This document shows, piece by piece, positions 8,059-16,504 of a stretch of 40,621 nucleotides of DNA (the stretch's first letter is position 1; each line of letters opens with the position of its first letter). Location: positions 1 to 40,621 of the forward strand of contig PWLR01000197.1 in the NCBI GenBank assembly GCA_003558435.1, written 5' to 3'. The notes beneath the pieces are model-generated. The model was not told the origin of the DNA, searched no databases, and saw only the letters and a program-made list of their open reading frames with translations. Source of the stretch: Nitriliruptoraceae bacterium. Its GTDB lineage: Bacteria; Actinomycetota; Nitriliruptoria; Nitriliruptorales; Nitriliruptoraceae. Both the position numbers and the translations under genes were made by a program.

Positions 8059-8081
8059 GGGACCGAACCGAGTTCGGTCCC
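8059..8081 (+). terminator. Perfect 10-bp hairpin in the ahcY leader (possible attenuator)
   Basis: GGGACCGAAC, the loop CGA and GTTCGGTCCC form a perfect stem 125 nt before the ahcY start. No T-run follows; instead there is a C-rich, G-poor stretch (8082-8150), which in a transcript could serve as a Rho loading site. The hairpin could be the switching part of the leader RNA. Confidence 0.4.
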
Positions 8082-8085
8082 GCCC

Positions 8086-8150
8086 CAGCCAGCCGGTCGA
8101 TCCCGTCCCCACCCAGCCACCCAGCCATCCAGCCACCCAGCCAGCCGCCA
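8086..8150 (+). repeat. C-rich short tandem repeat (CCCAGCCA-type) in the ahcY leader
   Basis: Degenerate units of CCAGCCA/CCCAGCCA are repeated six to seven times just before the ahcY start region. The stretch is almost free of purine-rich segments and would be unstructured and C-rich in RNA. Confidence 0.7.
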
Positions 8151-8205
8151 CCGTTCGGTGGCACCACCCGAGCCCTACCGGGCCGTTCACCAAGGACCAA
8201 CACCT

Positions 8206-9570
8206 GTGAGTGACACGACCGCACCAGCCAAGCCCGACCCGACCGAGGTCGAGGTTCCGACGTCGATCGATCGCCGCTACCCCGACCAGGACTTCGAGGT
8301 GCGTAACCTCGACCTCGCCGAGTGGGGGCGCAAGGAGATCGGCCTGGCCGAGCGCGAGATGCCGGGTCTGATGGCACTGCGCGAGCGCTACGAGGGCAAG
8401 CAGCCTCTCGCGGGCGCGCGCATCGCGGGGTGTCTGCACATGACGGTGCAGACCGCGGTGTTGATCGAGACGCTGCAGGAGCTCGGTGCATCCGTGCGCT
8501 GGTCGTCCTGCAACATCTTCTCGACCCAGGACGAGGCGGCCGCAGCCGTCGCCGCTGCCGGCACCCCGGTGTTCGCCTGGAAGGGTGAATCCGAGGAGGA
8601 ATACGTCTGGTGCGTCGAGCAGACGCTGCTGTGGCCCGACGGGTCCGGTCCCAACCTGCTGCTCGACGACGGTGGCGACCTGACCGCGATGATCCACGAC
8701 CAGCGGCCCGAACTGCTCCCCGACATCCTCGGTGTGTCCGAGGAGACCACGACCGGCATCAAGCAGCTGCGGGAGTGGCAGAAGCGCGGGACCCTCCGGA
8801 TGCCGGCCATCAACGTCAACGACTCGGTCACCAAGTCGAAGTTCGACAACTTCTACGGCTGCCGTGAATCGCTCATCGACGGCATCAAGCGCGGGACCGA
8901 TGTCATGATCGCCGGCAAGGTCTGTGTCGTGGCCGGCTACGGCGACGTCGGGAAGGGCTGCGCGCAGGCGCTCGACGGCATGGGCGCCACGGTCTACGTG
9001 ACCGAGGTCGACCCCATCAACGCCCTGCAGGCGGCGATGGAGGGCTTCCGCGTCGTCACGATGGAGGAGATCATCCCCGAGGCCGACATCGTCGTCACGG
9101 CGACCGGGAACATGGGCGTGGTCACCCACGACATGGTGCTGCGCATGAAGGACCACGCGATCCTGTGCAACATCGGTCACTTCGACACCGAGATCGAGAC
9201 CAAGGCGCTGCGCGAGTACGAGTGGACCAACGTCAAGCCCCAGGTCGACCTCGTCCACCTGCCCAGCGGTCGCACCGTCATCCTGCTCTCCGAGGGTCGT
9301 CTCGTGAACCTCGGCAACGCGACCGGCCACAGCTCGTTCGTCATGTCGACGTCGTTCACCAACCAGGTGCTGGCCCAGATCGAGCTCTTCGAACGGCATG
9401 AGGACTACAAGAACGAGGTCTTCGTCTTGCCCAAGCACCTCGACGAGGAGGTGGCGCGCCTGCACCTCGAGAAGATCGGCGCCCACCTGACCGTGCTCAC
9501 CGACGAGCAGGCCGCCTACCTCGGCGTCGACGCCGGTGGGCCGTACAAGGAAGACAGCTACCGGTACTGA
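8206..9570 (+). CDS. ahcY: Adenosylhomocysteinase (S-adenosylhomocysteine hydrolase)
   Basis: A cytosolic NAD-dependent enzyme that splits S-adenosylhomocysteine into adenosine and homocysteine, removing the inhibitor left by methyltransferases. It has 454 residues from GTG 8206. Landmarks are [16 protein letters not shown] (75-90), [13 protein letters not shown] (102-114), LDDGGD (153-158), [11 protein letters not shown] with the catalytic Lys/Asp pair (205-215), the NAD loop GYGDVGKG (244-251), NIGHFD near 325, and the C-terminal KEDSYRY (448-454) that caps NAD in the neighbouring subunit. The long untranslated leader contains a structured segment and a hairpin. A 14-bp hairpin terminator follows. 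Adenosine kinase and a nucleoside importer lie within 12 kb. Confidence 0.97.
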   Translation: MSDTTAPAKPDPTEVEVPTSIDRRYPDQDFEVRNLDLAEWGRKEIGLAEREMPGLMALRERYEGKQPLAGARIAGCLHMTVQTAVLIETLQELGASVRWSSCNIFSTQDEAAAAVAAAGTPVFAWKGESEEEYVWCVEQTLLWPDGSGPNLLLDDGGDLTAMIHDQRPELLPDILGVSEETTTGIKQLREWQKRGTLRMPAINVNDSVTKSKFDNFYGCRESLIDGIKRGTDVMIAGKVCVVAGYGDVGKGCAQALDGMGATVYVTEVDPINALQAAMEGFRVVTMEEIIPEADIVVTATGNMGVVTHDMVLRMKDHAILCNIGHFDTEIETKALREYEWTNVKPQVDLVHLPSGRTVILLSEGRLVNLGNATGHSSFVMSTSFTNQVLAQIELFERHEDYKNEVFVLPKHLDEEVARLHLEKIGAHLTVLTDEQAAYLGVDAGGPYKEDSYRY

Positions 9571-9654
9571 CCCTGGCGCGGAGCGGTCACCGGCGAGCTG
9601 ACGAACGTCGATCGCCGTTGCGCGACCGCGGGGGCCAACGACCCCCATGACCAC

Positions 9655-9685
9655 GATGAGGGGCCACCACGGGTGGCCCCTCATC
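9655..9685 (+). terminator. Strong hairpin terminator after ahcY
   Basis: GATGAGGGGCCACC (9655-9668), the loop ACG and GGTGGCCCCTCATC (9672-9685) form a perfect 14-bp stem 85 nt after the ahcY stop. There is no T-run, as is usual in high-GC actinobacteria. Confidence 0.8.
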
Positions 9686-9852
9686 GTCGTGCAGGGCCGA
9701 TGCGTGCCGGTTCCTGCCCGCACGGGTGAACCCTCACGGCCGCTGGATTGGGTCTCACGTCCACGGAGCTGCGTGCCGATACGACCGGGGAGGGGCGAAC
9801 CGCCCGTTGTCGCACGTGCCGGTCGGAACCGACCGTGGATCAGGAGAACACC

Positions 9853-10719
9853 GTGGCTCGGACCCGTCGTTCGTTGATGTCGATCGCTGCTGGAGCCGTC
9901 GCGGCTGCTGTCGCCTTCGGCGTCGGGGGTGCGATCGCCGAGGACGGCGATCAGGTCGGTTCGGCCCCGGAGGCGCTGCTCGAGCGGCTCGCTGAGCTCG
10001 AAGCGGACCTGCCCGAGGACATCGCCCCCACGGGTGTCACGCTGGATGCGGAGACCAGCTTCGGCGTCTTCGACGGTGACCTGACCAGTCAGCGTGCGGT
10101 GCTCGACACCTTGGAATCGGACCTGCGCACGCTGTTCATCGACGCCGACGACGCCGATGGCGAGGCGGCCAGCGCAGTGGGGCTGATCGCCCAAGGTTGG
10201 CTCGATGTCTGGTCGGGCTCGGCAGCCATGGGGGCGGCGGAGTCGAACGACCTCGCGTTTCCCCTGACCGCGACCGACGACATGGGCGTCTCCGCCGGCG
10301 CGGACGTGTTGCGCGGCAGCACCGAAACGGGCCTGCAACTGATCCTGCAGGGCCAGGCGCGGCACCTCGAGGGCTATGGCCTCCTGCGTGAACTGAACGC
10401 CGCGGAACCGCCCGCGCAGGCCCTGTTCGACGACCGCTCACGACAGGCCCGGACCTTCGACCAGGAGGTCCGTCCGGACCTGGTGACGGCCCTCAGCGAG
10501 CCGAGCCCGAGCATCCTCGTGCCGGCGGATCGGTTCGTCACCGACGCACCGGGCGTCCGTTCGCGTGCGACCTCGATGAGCTTGATGTGTGTCGACCGGG
10601 TCCTGTACGAGACGGCCATGGACCTGTCCGAGGACGAGCGCGAAGCCGCGCTGGCCGAGGCCGAGGTCGTCCGCGATGACTGCGAGCCGGAGCCGGCGTT
10701 CGAGTCCGCGGACTCCTGA
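9853..10719 (+). CDS. Secreted protein of unknown function
   Basis: A 288-residue protein. GTG 9853 is chosen because AGGAGA (9842-9847) lies five bases before it and because it puts a signal peptide at the N-terminus: RTRR (3-6), a hydrophobic core of Ala/Val/Gly (8-27) and a likely cut after AIA (27-29). The mature part is acidic and Ala/Glu/Asp-rich, predicted helical, with two cysteines (in LMCVD and DDCEPEP near the C-terminus) that could form a disulfide. No catalytic motif or known domain is seen. It is a single gene between the ahcY terminator and the importer operon. It is probably a cell-envelope or extracellular protein. Confidence 0.75.
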   Translation: MARTRRSLMSIAAGAVAAAVAFGVGGAIAEDGDQVGSAPEALLERLAELEADLPEDIAPTGVTLDAETSFGVFDGDLTSQRAVLDTLESDLRTLFIDADDADGEAASAVGLIAQGWLDVWSGSAAMGAAESNDLAFPLTATDDMGVSAGADVLRGSTETGLQLILQGQARHLEGYGLLRELNAAEPPAQALFDDRSRQARTFDQEVRPDLVTALSEPSPSILVPADRFVTDAPGVRSRATSMSLMCVDRVLYETAMDLSEDEREAALAEAEVVRDDCEPEPAFESADS

Positions 10720-11016
10720 TCCGAAGGGGTCGCTGCTCGCTTCGCGCGACTCCAGCGGCGTCCGTTCCGGCGACCGTGGTGTATTGCGCTGAGCGCACTG
10801 TCGGGGGGCCCGAGGACCGGATCCCGCCCCTCCAACGACCGGCGTAGTACTGTGCGCTGGTGGCACGTTCGGCACGCTTCCCGCGTTGGTTGTCTGGTGA
10901 TGGGGCGGCAGCGACGACGAGCCGCTTCCTGTGGTGCCCATACGTGCCGTGTGGGTTCGACACCCAACGTTCGGCCCTCCCGCAAAACGGGTCAGGCCGA
11001 GGAGGATCACGCGGTC

Positions 11017-12162
11017 ATGATGATCAACACCAAGCGGGCCGTTGCCCTCATGCTGGCGGGCGCACTCGTGCTCACGGCCTGTGGCGACGCACCCGATGAC
11101 GAGTCGGCGGTCGCCGACGACACCACCGAGTCCACCGACGACGCGCCCGAGGACGAAGCGCCCGAGGACGAGGAGGCGGCCGACGAGACCGAGGACGCGC
11201 CCGACGCCGAGCCGGTCGACTTCCAGGGTTGCCTCGTGACCGACACCGGCGGCATCGACGACCGGTCCTTCAACCAGACGGCATGGGCCGGCTTGCAGCG
11301 TGCGGAAGAGGACTTCGGCATCGGCATCGCCAACCTCGAGTCGAACTCCGAGTCCGACTACGAGCCGCACATCAACACCTTCATCGAACAGGGTTGTGGC
11401 CTGATCGTGACGGTCGGGTTCCTCCTCGAGGAGGCGACCGCGACCGCGGCCGACGCCAACCCGGAGCAGAACTTCGCCATCATCGATGCCGCCCCGGAAG
11501 CGGACGGCACCCTGCTCGGCATGACCTTCGCCACCGACGAGGCCGCCTTCCTGGCCGGTTACGCCGCGGCGGACACCACCGAAACCGGCATCGTCGGCAC
11601 CTGGGGCGGCTTGCCGATCCCGCCGGTGACGATCTTCATGGACGGCTTCCTCGCGGGCGTGCAGTACTACAACCAGGAGAAGGGCACCGACGTCGAGGTG
11701 CTCGGATGGGACGGCGAGGACGGCGTGTTCACCAACGACTTCGACGCTCAGGACCTGGGTGCGAACGTCACCTCCGACCTGCTGCAGAACGGCGCCGACA
11801 TCATCATGCCGGTCGCCGGTCCGGCCGGACTCGGTACCGCGACCGCCATCGACACCTTCGGCTCCGGCATGATGATCTGGGTCGACACGGACGGGTTCGA
11901 GTCGACCAGCTTCGGTTCGATCATCCTGACCTCGGTCGAGAAGCGCATGGACAACGCGGTCTACGACGCGATCGATGCGGCGTTGGACGGCACGTTCGAA
12001 GGTGGGATCTACACCGGCACCCTCGAGAACGACGGGGTCGGCATCTCGCCGTTCCACGACTTCGAGGACGAGGTCTCCGACGGGCTGCAGGCCGAGCTCG
12101 ACGAGATCCGTGCCGGCATCATCGCCGGGGACATCACGGTCGGTGTCGGCGACCACGCCTGA
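11017..12162 (+). CDS. BMP-family lipoprotein, nucleoside-type ABC substrate-binding protein
   Basis: The solute receptor of the ABC importer encoded just downstream. It has 381 residues with a lipoprotein signal: KR, a hydrophobic stretch and the lipobox LTAC with the lipid-bearing Cys at 22. A disordered linker of Asp/Glu repeats follows (about 25-65). The BMP fold then starts with the diagnostic CLVTDTGGIDDRSFNQTAW (about 70-88). Later blocks are EQGCGLIVTVGFLLEEA, FAIIDA and GTWGGLPIPPVTIFMDGF. BMP/PnrA-type receptors bind purine nucleosides. The 297-bp gap upstream holds only weak promoter-like signals and an inverted repeat (TGCGC-TGA-GCGCA, 10785-10797). A 13-bp terminator separates it from the ATPase gene. 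Confidence 0.92.
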   Translation: MMINTKRAVALMLAGALVLTACGDAPDDESAVADDTTESTDDAPEDEAPEDEEAADETEDAPDAEPVDFQGCLVTDTGGIDDRSFNQTAWAGLQRAEEDFGIGIANLESNSESDYEPHINTFIEQGCGLIVTVGFLLEEATATAADANPEQNFAIIDAAPEADGTLLGMTFATDEAAFLAGYAAADTTETGIVGTWGGLPIPPVTIFMDGFLAGVQYYNQEKGTDVEVLGWDGEDGVFTNDFDAQDLGANVTSDLLQNGADIIMPVAGPAGLGTATAIDTFGSGMMIWVDTDGFESTSFGSIILTSVEKRMDNAVYDAIDAALDGTFEGGIYTGTLENDGVGISPFHDFEDEVSDGLQAELDEIRAGIIAGDITVGVGDHA

Positions 12163-12185
12163 TCAGGACGGGTGTCGTCGGCTAC

Positions 12186-12214
12186 GGAGAGGCGCCCCGA
12201 TGGGGCGCCTCTCC
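12186..12214 (+). terminator. Hairpin between receptor and transporter genes
   Basis: GGAGAGGCGCCCC (12186-12198), the loop GAT and GGGGCGCCTCTCC (12202-12214) form a perfect 13-bp stem 24 nt after the receptor stop. Partial termination here would yield more receptor than membrane components, as in many ABC importer operons. A TAACGT at 12249-12254 could be a second promoter for the genes downstream. Confidence 0.75.
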
Positions 12215-12305
12215 TCGACGTCGTACACCTTCGCGGCCGACGGTTCGCTAACGTCCGCTGGCTCGCACGGGCGCCGGTTGGCACACCAGGGGTGGGAGGC
12301 AGATC

Positions 12306-13835
12306 GTGAAGCTCGAGTTACGTGGTATCACGAAGCGGTTCCCGGGGGTCGTGGCCAACGACCGCATCGATCTGGTGATCGAACCCGGGAAGGTGCACGG
12401 TCTGCTCGGCGAGAACGGGGCGGGAAAATCCACCCTGATGAACATCCTCTACGGCCTCTACGGCGCCGACGAGGGCCAGATCCTCATCGATGACCAGCCG
12501 GTCGAACTGCGCGACCCCGGTGACGCCATCGCGGCGGGCATCGGGATGGTCCATCAGCATTTCATGCTGGTCCCGGTGTTCACCGTGGCGGAGAACATCC
12601 TGCTGGGAGCCGAGCCCCTCGATCGCTTCCGGCGCTTCGACCGCAACGAGGCCCGGCGCCTGGTGACCGAACTCATCGAGCGCTACGACCTCCCGCTCGA
12701 CCCCGACGCCCTGGTCGAGGATCTACCGGTCGGGTTGCAGCAGCGGGTCGAGATCCTCAAGGCGCTGTACCGCGACGCGAAACTGCTGATCCTCGACGAG
12801 CCCACGGCGGTGCTGACCCCGCAGCAGGCGGACGGGCTGTTCGCGTCCATCCGTGGCTTCACCGAGCAGGGCCGGTCCGTGGTCTTCATCTCCCACAAGC
12901 TGCGCGAGCACCGTGCGATCGCCGACAGCGTGAGCATCCTTCGCCGGGGCAAGAACGTGGGCACGCTGGATCCTCGCACCACCGACGAGCAGGAGATGGC
13001 CAACCTGATGGTCGGGCGGCCCGTGTCGCTGGTCATCGACCGTCCGCAGCCCACCGTCGGCGAGGTCGTGCTGGACGTGCGGGGACTCACCGTCACGGAC
13101 CCCACCGGGGTCCGGGTGGTCGACGGTCTGGACCTGCAGGTGCGACGCGGAGAGATCCTGGCGATCGCCGGGGTCGAGGGCAACGGGCAGACCCCGTTGG
13201 TCCGGGCGCTGACCGGCTTGCAGGGGATCACGTCCGGTTCAGTCTCCGTCGAGGGCCGCGACGTGACCGAACTGACGCGCAAGGAGATCCTCCGCGGCGG
13301 GGTCGGCCACATCCCCGAGGACCGCGGCGCCGAGGGCCTGGTGGCGGATTTCACCGTCGCCGAGAACCTCGTGCTCAACCTCTGGGACGCGGTGCCCTTC
13401 GCGAAGGGCCGCTCGATCCAGTTCGCCGAGGTGCAGGCTCACGCCGAGCGGGTCGTCGAGGCCTACGACGTGCGAACACCCGGCACCACGACACCGGCCG
13501 GCTCGCTGTCGGGCGGGAACCAGCAGAAGCTCGTGGTCGCCCGGGAGATCGACCGCGAGATCGACCTGCTGGTGGCATCCCAACCCACCCGGGGCGTCGA
13601 CGTCGGCTCCATCGAGTACATCCACGAGCAGTTGGTCGTCAAGCGCGATGCCGGGACGGCGGTGCTGATCGTCTCCTCCGAGCTCGACGAGGTCCTCGCA
13701 CTCGGTGACCGGGTCGCGGTGATGTTCCGGGGCAAGCTCGTCGGGCCCTTCCCCTCGCCGGTCTCCAAGGAGGCCGTGGGGCTCATGATGGCCGGGGTGG
13801 ATCCGGCCGAGGCCCTCCAGCGAGGTGACACATGA
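12306..13835 (+). CDS. Nucleoside-type ABC transporter, double ATP-binding subunit
   Basis: A 509-residue tandem ATPase of the sugar/nucleoside (RbsA/NupO-like) group, powering the permeases that follow. The first domain is intact: Walker A GENGAGKST (35-43), the signature LPVGLQQRVE (140-149), Walker B LLILDEP (160-166) and the switch ISHK. The second domain has a degenerate P-loop, GVEGNGQTP (289-297), lacking GK(S/T), and ASQPTRG instead of a Walker B acid pair, but it keeps LSGGNQQK (401-408). This asymmetry is normal for the family. The start is GTG 12306, with GGGAGG six bases before it. It overlaps the first permease by four bases. Confidence 0.93.
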   Translation: MKLELRGITKRFPGVVANDRIDLVIEPGKVHGLLGENGAGKSTLMNILYGLYGADEGQILIDDQPVELRDPGDAIAAGIGMVHQHFMLVPVFTVAENILLGAEPLDRFRRFDRNEARRLVTELIERYDLPLDPDALVEDLPVGLQQRVEILKALYRDAKLLILDEPTAVLTPQQADGLFASIRGFTEQGRSVVFISHKLREHRAIADSVSILRRGKNVGTLDPRTTDEQEMANLMVGRPVSLVIDRPQPTVGEVVLDVRGLTVTDPTGVRVVDGLDLQVRRGEILAIAGVEGNGQTPLVRALTGLQGITSGSVSVEGRDVTELTRKEILRGGVGHIPEDRGAEGLVADFTVAENLVLNLWDAVPFAKGRSIQFAEVQAHAERVVEAYDVRTPGTTTPAGSLSGGNQQKLVVAREIDREIDLLVASQPTRGVDVGSIEYIHEQLVVKRDAGTAVLIVSSELDEVLALGDRVAVMFRGKLVGPFPSPVSKEAVGLMMAGVDPAEALQRGDT

Positions 13836-15145
13836 GCGAGCACGAACCCGAGGCTCCCCGGGACGACGGTGTCGAGCGTCCGCCTCCCGGACCGCTCAAG
13901 TCGAGTGTCGAACAGGAGCGGGCGGCGGCCGAGATCGCCGCGGCTGCCGAACGGGAGGCCGAGACCAAGACGCTCGATCTCGGTGCCGGTCTCAGCGACC
14001 GTCTGATCGTGGCGATCACGGGCACCAGTCTGCGGGTCACCGTGCTGGCGCTGGTGCTCGCCTTCGCCATCGGAGGGGTCTTCCTCGCCTTGTCGGAGGA
14101 GGCGGTCCGGGAGGCGCTGGGCTACTTCACCAGTCGTCCGAGCGACACCTTCGTGCTCGCCTGGGAGCAGATCCGCGCCTCCTACGCCGCGCTCGTCGGC
14201 GGAGCGCTCGGCAGTCCGCGGGCGCTCACCGAGACCCTGGTCCTGGCGGGCCCCCTGATCCTGACCGGGTTGGCCGTGGCGGTGCCGTTGCGCGCCGGGC
14301 TGTTGAACATCGGTGGCGAGGGACAGGTCATCGCGGGCGGGCTGGTGGGTGGCTGGGTCGGGTTCTCGGTCACCGGCTTGCCGCTGGTGCTGCACCTGCC
14401 GCTCGCGCTGCTCTGCGGGATGCTGGCCGGTGCGGCCGTGGGCTGGGTCCCGGGCGTGCTGAAGGCCAGAACCGGGGCGCACGAGGTCATCTCCACGATC
14501 ATGCTCAACAACATCTTCGTCGCGATCACCTTCTGGGTGTTGACCACCACGGCCTTCCAGGTCCCCGGCCGGGCCGACCCCATCTCGCAGAGCATCCTGC
14601 CCTCGGCCCGTCTGCCCCGCTACATCGAAGGCCTGCGGGGCGACATCGGCATCCTGCTGGCACTGCTGATCGCCGCCGGGATCTTCTGGCTCATGGAGCG
14701 CTCCACCCGAGGCTTCGAACTCAACGCGGTCGGCAGCAACGCCTCCGCGGCCCGGGCCGCGGGGATGGATCCGAGCAACTCCACGATCTTCGCGCTCACC
14801 ACGGCGGGGGCGCTGGCCGGCGTCGCCGGGTGTCTGATCATCCTGGGCATCGATGGTCGCATCTCACCCGGGTTCTCCTCCGGGATCGGTTTCGACGGCA
14901 TCACCGTGGCGCTGCTCGGCCGTGGCGGTATCGGTGGGAGCGTGGCCGCCGGGCTGCTGCTGGGCGGATTGAAGGCGGGTGGACGCTCGATGCAAGGGGC
15001 GACCCAGACCTCCCTGGACCTGGTCGTCGTGATCCAGGCGCTGATCATCATCTTCATCGCGGCACCGAAACTCGTCCAGGCGATCTTCCGGGTGAAGGTC
15101 ACCGATGACCGCACGACACAGATCTCGAAGGGGTGGGGAGCATGA
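13832..15145 (+). CDS. Nucleoside-type ABC transporter permease 1 (BPD_transp_2 family)
   Basis: A 437-residue membrane protein with an ATG overlapping the ATPase stop. Residues 1-65 form a charged cytoplasmic tail (Pro- and Glu-rich), longer than usual. About ten hydrophobic segments follow. The family motif is PLRAGLLNIGGEGQVIAGG (about 150-168), with the downstream coupling region ARAAGMDPSNSTIFALTTAG (about 305-324) and GFDGITVALLGRGGIGG near 370. It forms the channel with the next permease, for purine nucleosides or related solutes according to the BMP receptor. Confidence 0.92.
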   Translation: MSEHEPEAPRDDGVERPPPGPLKSSVEQERAAAEIAAAAEREAETKTLDLGAGLSDRLIVAITGTSLRVTVLALVLAFAIGGVFLALSEEAVREALGYFTSRPSDTFVLAWEQIRASYAALVGGALGSPRALTETLVLAGPLILTGLAVAVPLRAGLLNIGGEGQVIAGGLVGGWVGFSVTGLPLVLHLPLALLCGMLAGAAVGWVPGVLKARTGAHEVISTIMLNNIFVAITFWVLTTTAFQVPGRADPISQSILPSARLPRYIEGLRGDIGILLALLIAAGIFWLMERSTRGFELNAVGSNASAARAAGMDPSNSTIFALTTAGALAGVAGCLIILGIDGRISPGFSSGIGFDGITVALLGRGGIGGSVAAGLLLGGLKAGGRSMQGATQTSLDLVVVIQALIIIFIAAPKLVQAIFRVKVTDDRTTQISKGWGA

Positions 15146-16401
15146 GCGCCGTGGCCGTCGATGCGTCCGAAGGTGTCTCGCGCCGCGAGCGCCGCTTCGC
15201 CGCCTTCTCGGTGCTGGTGGCCGCCGTGATGATCGGGGTGTTCGCCCAGGGGCGCGGAGGCAGCTCCGCGACGTTCGTGCTCAACGACGCCCGGGGTGGT
15301 CTGTTCACGTTGCCGAACCTGGTGGTCGCGGTGGTCCCGGCGGTGCTGGTCATGGCCGCCGTCGTGCTGGCCATCGCGGTCCTGCAGTTCACACGCGGGT
15401 TCGGAGCGAGGGCGGTTCCGGTGGTGGGCGGTGTCGCGGGACTGTTCGCCGTGTCGCTGTTGATCTGGGCCGGGGCCGAACAGACCGTCTCGCTGATCTC
15501 CCTGTTCCGCAGCACCCTGTTCGCGGCGATCCCGATCACGCTCGGGGCGCTCGCCGGGGTGCTCTCGGAGCGCGCGGGGGTCATCAACATCGCGATCGAG
15601 GCCCAACTGCTCGCAGGTGCGTTCGCGGCGGCCGTGATGTCCTCGATCCTCGGCGGTCCCTGGTGGGGTCTGGTGGGCGGCATCCTCGCCGGGGTCCTGA
15701 TCTCCGGGATGTTGTCGGGCCTGTCGATCCGTTACCAGGCCGATCAGATCGTCACCGGTGTCGTGCTCATCGTGTTCGCGACCGGTGTCACCTCGTTCTT
15801 CACCACCCAGGTCCTGGCCCGCAACAACGCCCTGAACTCACCCGACCGGTTCGGTTCCTACGCCGTGCCGTTCCTCAGCGATGTGCCCATCATCGGCCCG
15901 GTGCTGTTCAACCAGACCCTGCTCGGCTACGTCGCCGTGGGCGCGGTCGTGGTGCTGCAGTTCGCGCTGTTCCGCACCCGGTGGGGACTGCGGTTGCGAT
16001 CGGTCGGTGAGCACCCGAAGGCCTCCGACACCGTGGGCATCGCGGTGTTGGGCACGCGCTACAAGGCCGTGCTGCTGGGCGGGGTGCTGGCAGGCGTCGG
16101 CGGCGCATGGTTCACGCTCGACTCCGCCAGTCAGTTCTCCCGCGAGATGACCAGCGGGCGTGGCTTCATCGCGCTGGCCGCGATGCTGGTCGGCCGCTAC
16201 AGCCCGGCGGGCGCATTCGGCGCCGCCCTGTTGTTCGGCTTCTCCGACGCGCTCGCGACGATCCTCCAGCGCCTGCCGGTGCCGATCCCCTCGCAGCTCC
16301 TGCGGGCGGCACCGTTCGTGGTGACCATCGCGGTCGTGGCCGGCCTGATCGGTCGCCTGCGGGTGCCGGCCGCGGGAGGCCAGCCCTACCTCAAGCAGTG
16401 A
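15142..16401 (+). CDS. Nucleoside-type ABC transporter permease 2 (BPD_transp_2 family)
   Basis: A 419-residue partner permease. ATG 15142 overlaps the upstream stop (ATGA); a GTG nine bases earlier is in frame but less favourable. It has about ten membrane segments and the family block LSERAGVINIAIEAQLLAGAF (about 148-168). The coupling helix is GEHPKASDTVGIAVLGTRYK (about 291-310), and ISGRGFIALAAM-like residues appear as TSGRGFIALAAMLVGRYSP. The first three or four segments extend beyond the usual core. It is the last gene of the importer operon. A weak hairpin with CCTCGG/CCGAGG arms (about 16422-16442) may end transcription before the convergent aminotransferase gene. Confidence 0.92.
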   Translation: MSAVAVDASEGVSRRERRFAAFSVLVAAVMIGVFAQGRGGSSATFVLNDARGGLFTLPNLVVAVVPAVLVMAAVVLAIAVLQFTRGFGARAVPVVGGVAGLFAVSLLIWAGAEQTVSLISLFRSTLFAAIPITLGALAGVLSERAGVINIAIEAQLLAGAFAAAVMSSILGGPWWGLVGGILAGVLISGMLSGLSIRYQADQIVTGVVLIVFATGVTSFFTTQVLARNNALNSPDRFGSYAVPFLSDVPIIGPVLFNQTLLGYVAVGAVVVLQFALFRTRWGLRLRSVGEHPKASDTVGIAVLGTRYKAVLLGGVLAGVGGAWFTLDSASQFSREMTSGRGFIALAAMLVGRYSPAGAFGAALLFGFSDALATILQRLPVPIPSQLLRAAPFVVTIAVVAGLIGRLRVPAAGGQPYLKQ

Positions 16402-16504
16402 GCAACCTGGCCGGTGACCAACCTCGGCGTCGACCCCCGAGGGGTGCGTCGGAGGGGCTCCACCGCTCACGGCTGGGGCTGGCTCCGGTGCCCACGTCCC
16501 GTGG

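Noticed and set aside
8086-8150. Possible CRISPR array
   Set aside because: The units are only 7-8 bp and contiguous, with no spacers or cas genes. It is a simple C-rich repeat.
7006-10365. Very long minus-strand open frame (over 1100 codons)
   Set aside because: It lies antisense to aat and ahcY, both clearly real, and its sequence is rich in Arg, Gly, His and Asp with no domain. It is an artefact of high GC.
10940-10975. tRNA-like T-arm (GGGTTCGACACCC) upstream of the BMP receptor gene
   Set aside because: No acceptor, D or anticodon arms can be paired around it.
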